Source: Chiridota heheva (lineage: Eukaryota > Echinodermata > Holothuroidea > Apodida > Chiridotidae). Taken from it: DNA of 64,000 nucleotides. A model generated the notes under the pieces. The model was not told the origin of the DNA, made no database searches, and saw nothing but the letters and a program-made list of their open reading frames with translations. This document shows, piece after piece, positions 62,603-64,000 of the stretch; positions within the stretch are counted from its first letter, which is position 1, and each line of letters starts with the position of its first letter. The stretch lies in NCBI GenBank assembly GCA_020152595.1, contig JAIGNY010004471.1, forward strand, positions 257,501 to 321,500. The letters run 5' to 3'. A program made the position numbers and the translations under genes.

Positions 62603-62805
62603 AAAAGGGTGAGGGGCACTTGTGTGTGGGGTGGGGGCACTTGTGTGTGGGGGGCAAGGGAACTTGTGTGTTGGGCACTTATGTGTGGGGGCCGGGGCAC
62701 TTGTGTGTGGGGGGCAAGGGAACTTGTGTGTGGGGGCACTTATGTGTGGGGGCCGGGGCACTTGTGTGTGGGGGTGGGGGAACTTGTGTGTAGGGGCAGG
62801 GTTTA
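62603..62805. repeat. G-rich tandem array
   Basis: About nine units of GGGGCACTTGTGTGTGGGGG and AAGGGAACTTGTGTGT variants. G-runs of 3-6 recur every 10-20 bp on the plus strand. Confidence 0.85.
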
Positions 62806-63119
62806 AGTCATGATCCCCCCCCTTTTTATTCTTCTTCTAAAGAATGTAAAATTGTATGCATTTTGGGGGTACAGCACCACACGAAGGCAGATTTGCAACC
62901 TGTTTGAAGCATGTCGACTGCATTTTAAAGCATGACTTTTTTTAACCACAGGAAATGCCTAAAATCACACATCCCTATCAGGACTATACACCCCTGGACC
63001 CCACACCGTTTCTGCTTTAGCAAAAATTACTGTCCATTTCAACCCTAATATTTATTTTGTTCCACCGGCGCTGGAGCAGATGCAGGAGGAGGTACCTTTC
63101 TAAATTTGGTACCTCCTTG

Positions 63120-63480
63120 GTACCAGAGAGGGATTATTTCAGTAATCAAGTAATCTTGTATGAAGGAGGTTTTGCATAGAAATAGAATGAATAGAAACAA
63201 AATGGTGACAAAACTAAAGCATTTTAATGCCTTATTCTGCTAAGATGATGTTTAAGTTGGGAGGATTAGTTCTGATAAGAAATAGGCCTACAGACTTCAA
63301 ACAAATGGTAAAGAAACTACCTCGATTTGATTCTGTTTAGGAGATATGCCTCATTTGTATGTGTGGTATGGAAAGTCTACTGTAAAAGGTTGACACACTC
63401 ATCCTCACTTTCTTAACAATTGTTGATATAATTTAAAGATATCTTCATGACAATATTTGCTTTTTAATGTCCTCTTTCAT
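63120..63480. mobile_element. Diverged partial copy of foldback family d
   Basis: GAAACAAAATGGTGACAAAAC, GTCTACTGTAAAAGGTTGAC and CTCACTTTCTTAACAATTG resemble the arm sequence of 23575 and 57512. Termini are not clear. Confidence 0.5.
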
Positions 63481-63490
63481 ATATAAACAA

Positions 63491-63575
63491 TTGTGCAAGC
63501 TAAAAATGTTAGCTTGTTGCAAGCATGTTGCAAGCGTGCTGCAAGTGTGCTGCAAGCTAATATTTCTCTAAGGAT
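63491..63575. mobile_element. Fragment of the GCAAGCT element
   Basis: GTGCAAGCTAAAAATGTTAG, GCATGTTGCAAGCGTGCTGC and GCTAATATTTCTCTAAGG match the interior and right end of 22898-23294. Confidence 0.7.
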
Positions 63576-64000
63576 ATTTTAGTAATTTGAAAAGCTTTGC
63601 CTTTTTCATGGTATGTAAAGGATTCGATACTGTTTAGTCAATATTCTCTACCTGTTTACAGACCATGCAAATTACGTCATGAGGTAAAGGCATGGCTTTC
63701 CCGCTCCTTCCCCTAAAATGATATAAATCTTCCAAGAAATTGATATAAATAATGTCAAACATAACAGGCTCCATATGGCAGATCATGACGAACATCTGAG
63801 ACCTGTAGTTCCCTGATCAGTGTAAAACAAAAGCTATATCTCCCAAGTTTTCTGAGAAACTGAGAAATTTCGCTGGAATTTCAAGTGGACTGAAGTAATG
63901 CCACTTGCGGAATAACATTTGGAAGAGATCAAACCAATGACTTGCTGTCTAGCATGAAAAGGAAGTGATGGTTCAAATTACCTCTCCCTGTAGGTTCAAG

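Overview
This is an AT-rich (roughly one third G+C by eye) animal nuclear window. The signs are GT-AG introns of 0.45-4.3 kb, many microsatellites, small inverted-repeat DNA transposons, tRNA-derived SINE-like pieces and a CR1/L2-like reverse transcriptase remnant. Gene structure and repeat content fit an invertebrate, perhaps a marine deuterostome, but the species cannot be named from the sequence.

The main gene is on the minus strand, from 29,088 down to 9,155: an ARHGAP20-type (RA-RhoGAP) Rho GTPase-activating protein. Eleven exons were found by matching reading phase across splice sites. Listed 5' to 3' they are 29088-28994, 25974-25726, 24627-24433, 21407-21320, 17027-16880, 16000-15821, 14933-14813, 14363-14142, 13336-13227, 12470-12299 and 11485-9155. 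They encode a basic N-terminal motif, a PH domain, a Ras-association region, the RhoGAP domain and a long Ser-rich tail, about 1,303 residues in all. The first coding exon with the start codon was not found. Several single-base frame breaks lie in otherwise conserved coding sequence, which suggests assembly indels or, less likely, decay.

Two smaller coding remnants are a plus-strand THAP zinc-finger exon (7312-7473, also with a frame break) and a minus-strand non-LTR reverse transcriptase fragment (1-735) with an intact YADD box.

The rest, including nearly everything from 29.1 to 64 kb, is non-coding and repeat-rich. I recognise these mobile families: (a) a ~330 bp MITE rich in TGAGTCA/TGACTCA, five copies, 3-bp TAA target duplication, PIF/Harbinger-like; (b) a TTAA-flanked family, three ~108 bp copies and one ~927 bp copy with the same ends, piggyBac-like; (c) a ~230 bp MITE, two copies; (d) a ~575 bp foldback element, several copies; (e) another ~580 bp element, two copies; (f) a 397 bp element made of GCAAGCT palindromes; (g) an element with an 8-bp target duplication inserted in another repeat; (h) a larger foldback element interrupted by family (a). 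Tandem arrays with 17-55 bp units and long (TA)n tracts fill much of the remainder. No CRISPR array, operon or other prokaryote-type system is present.
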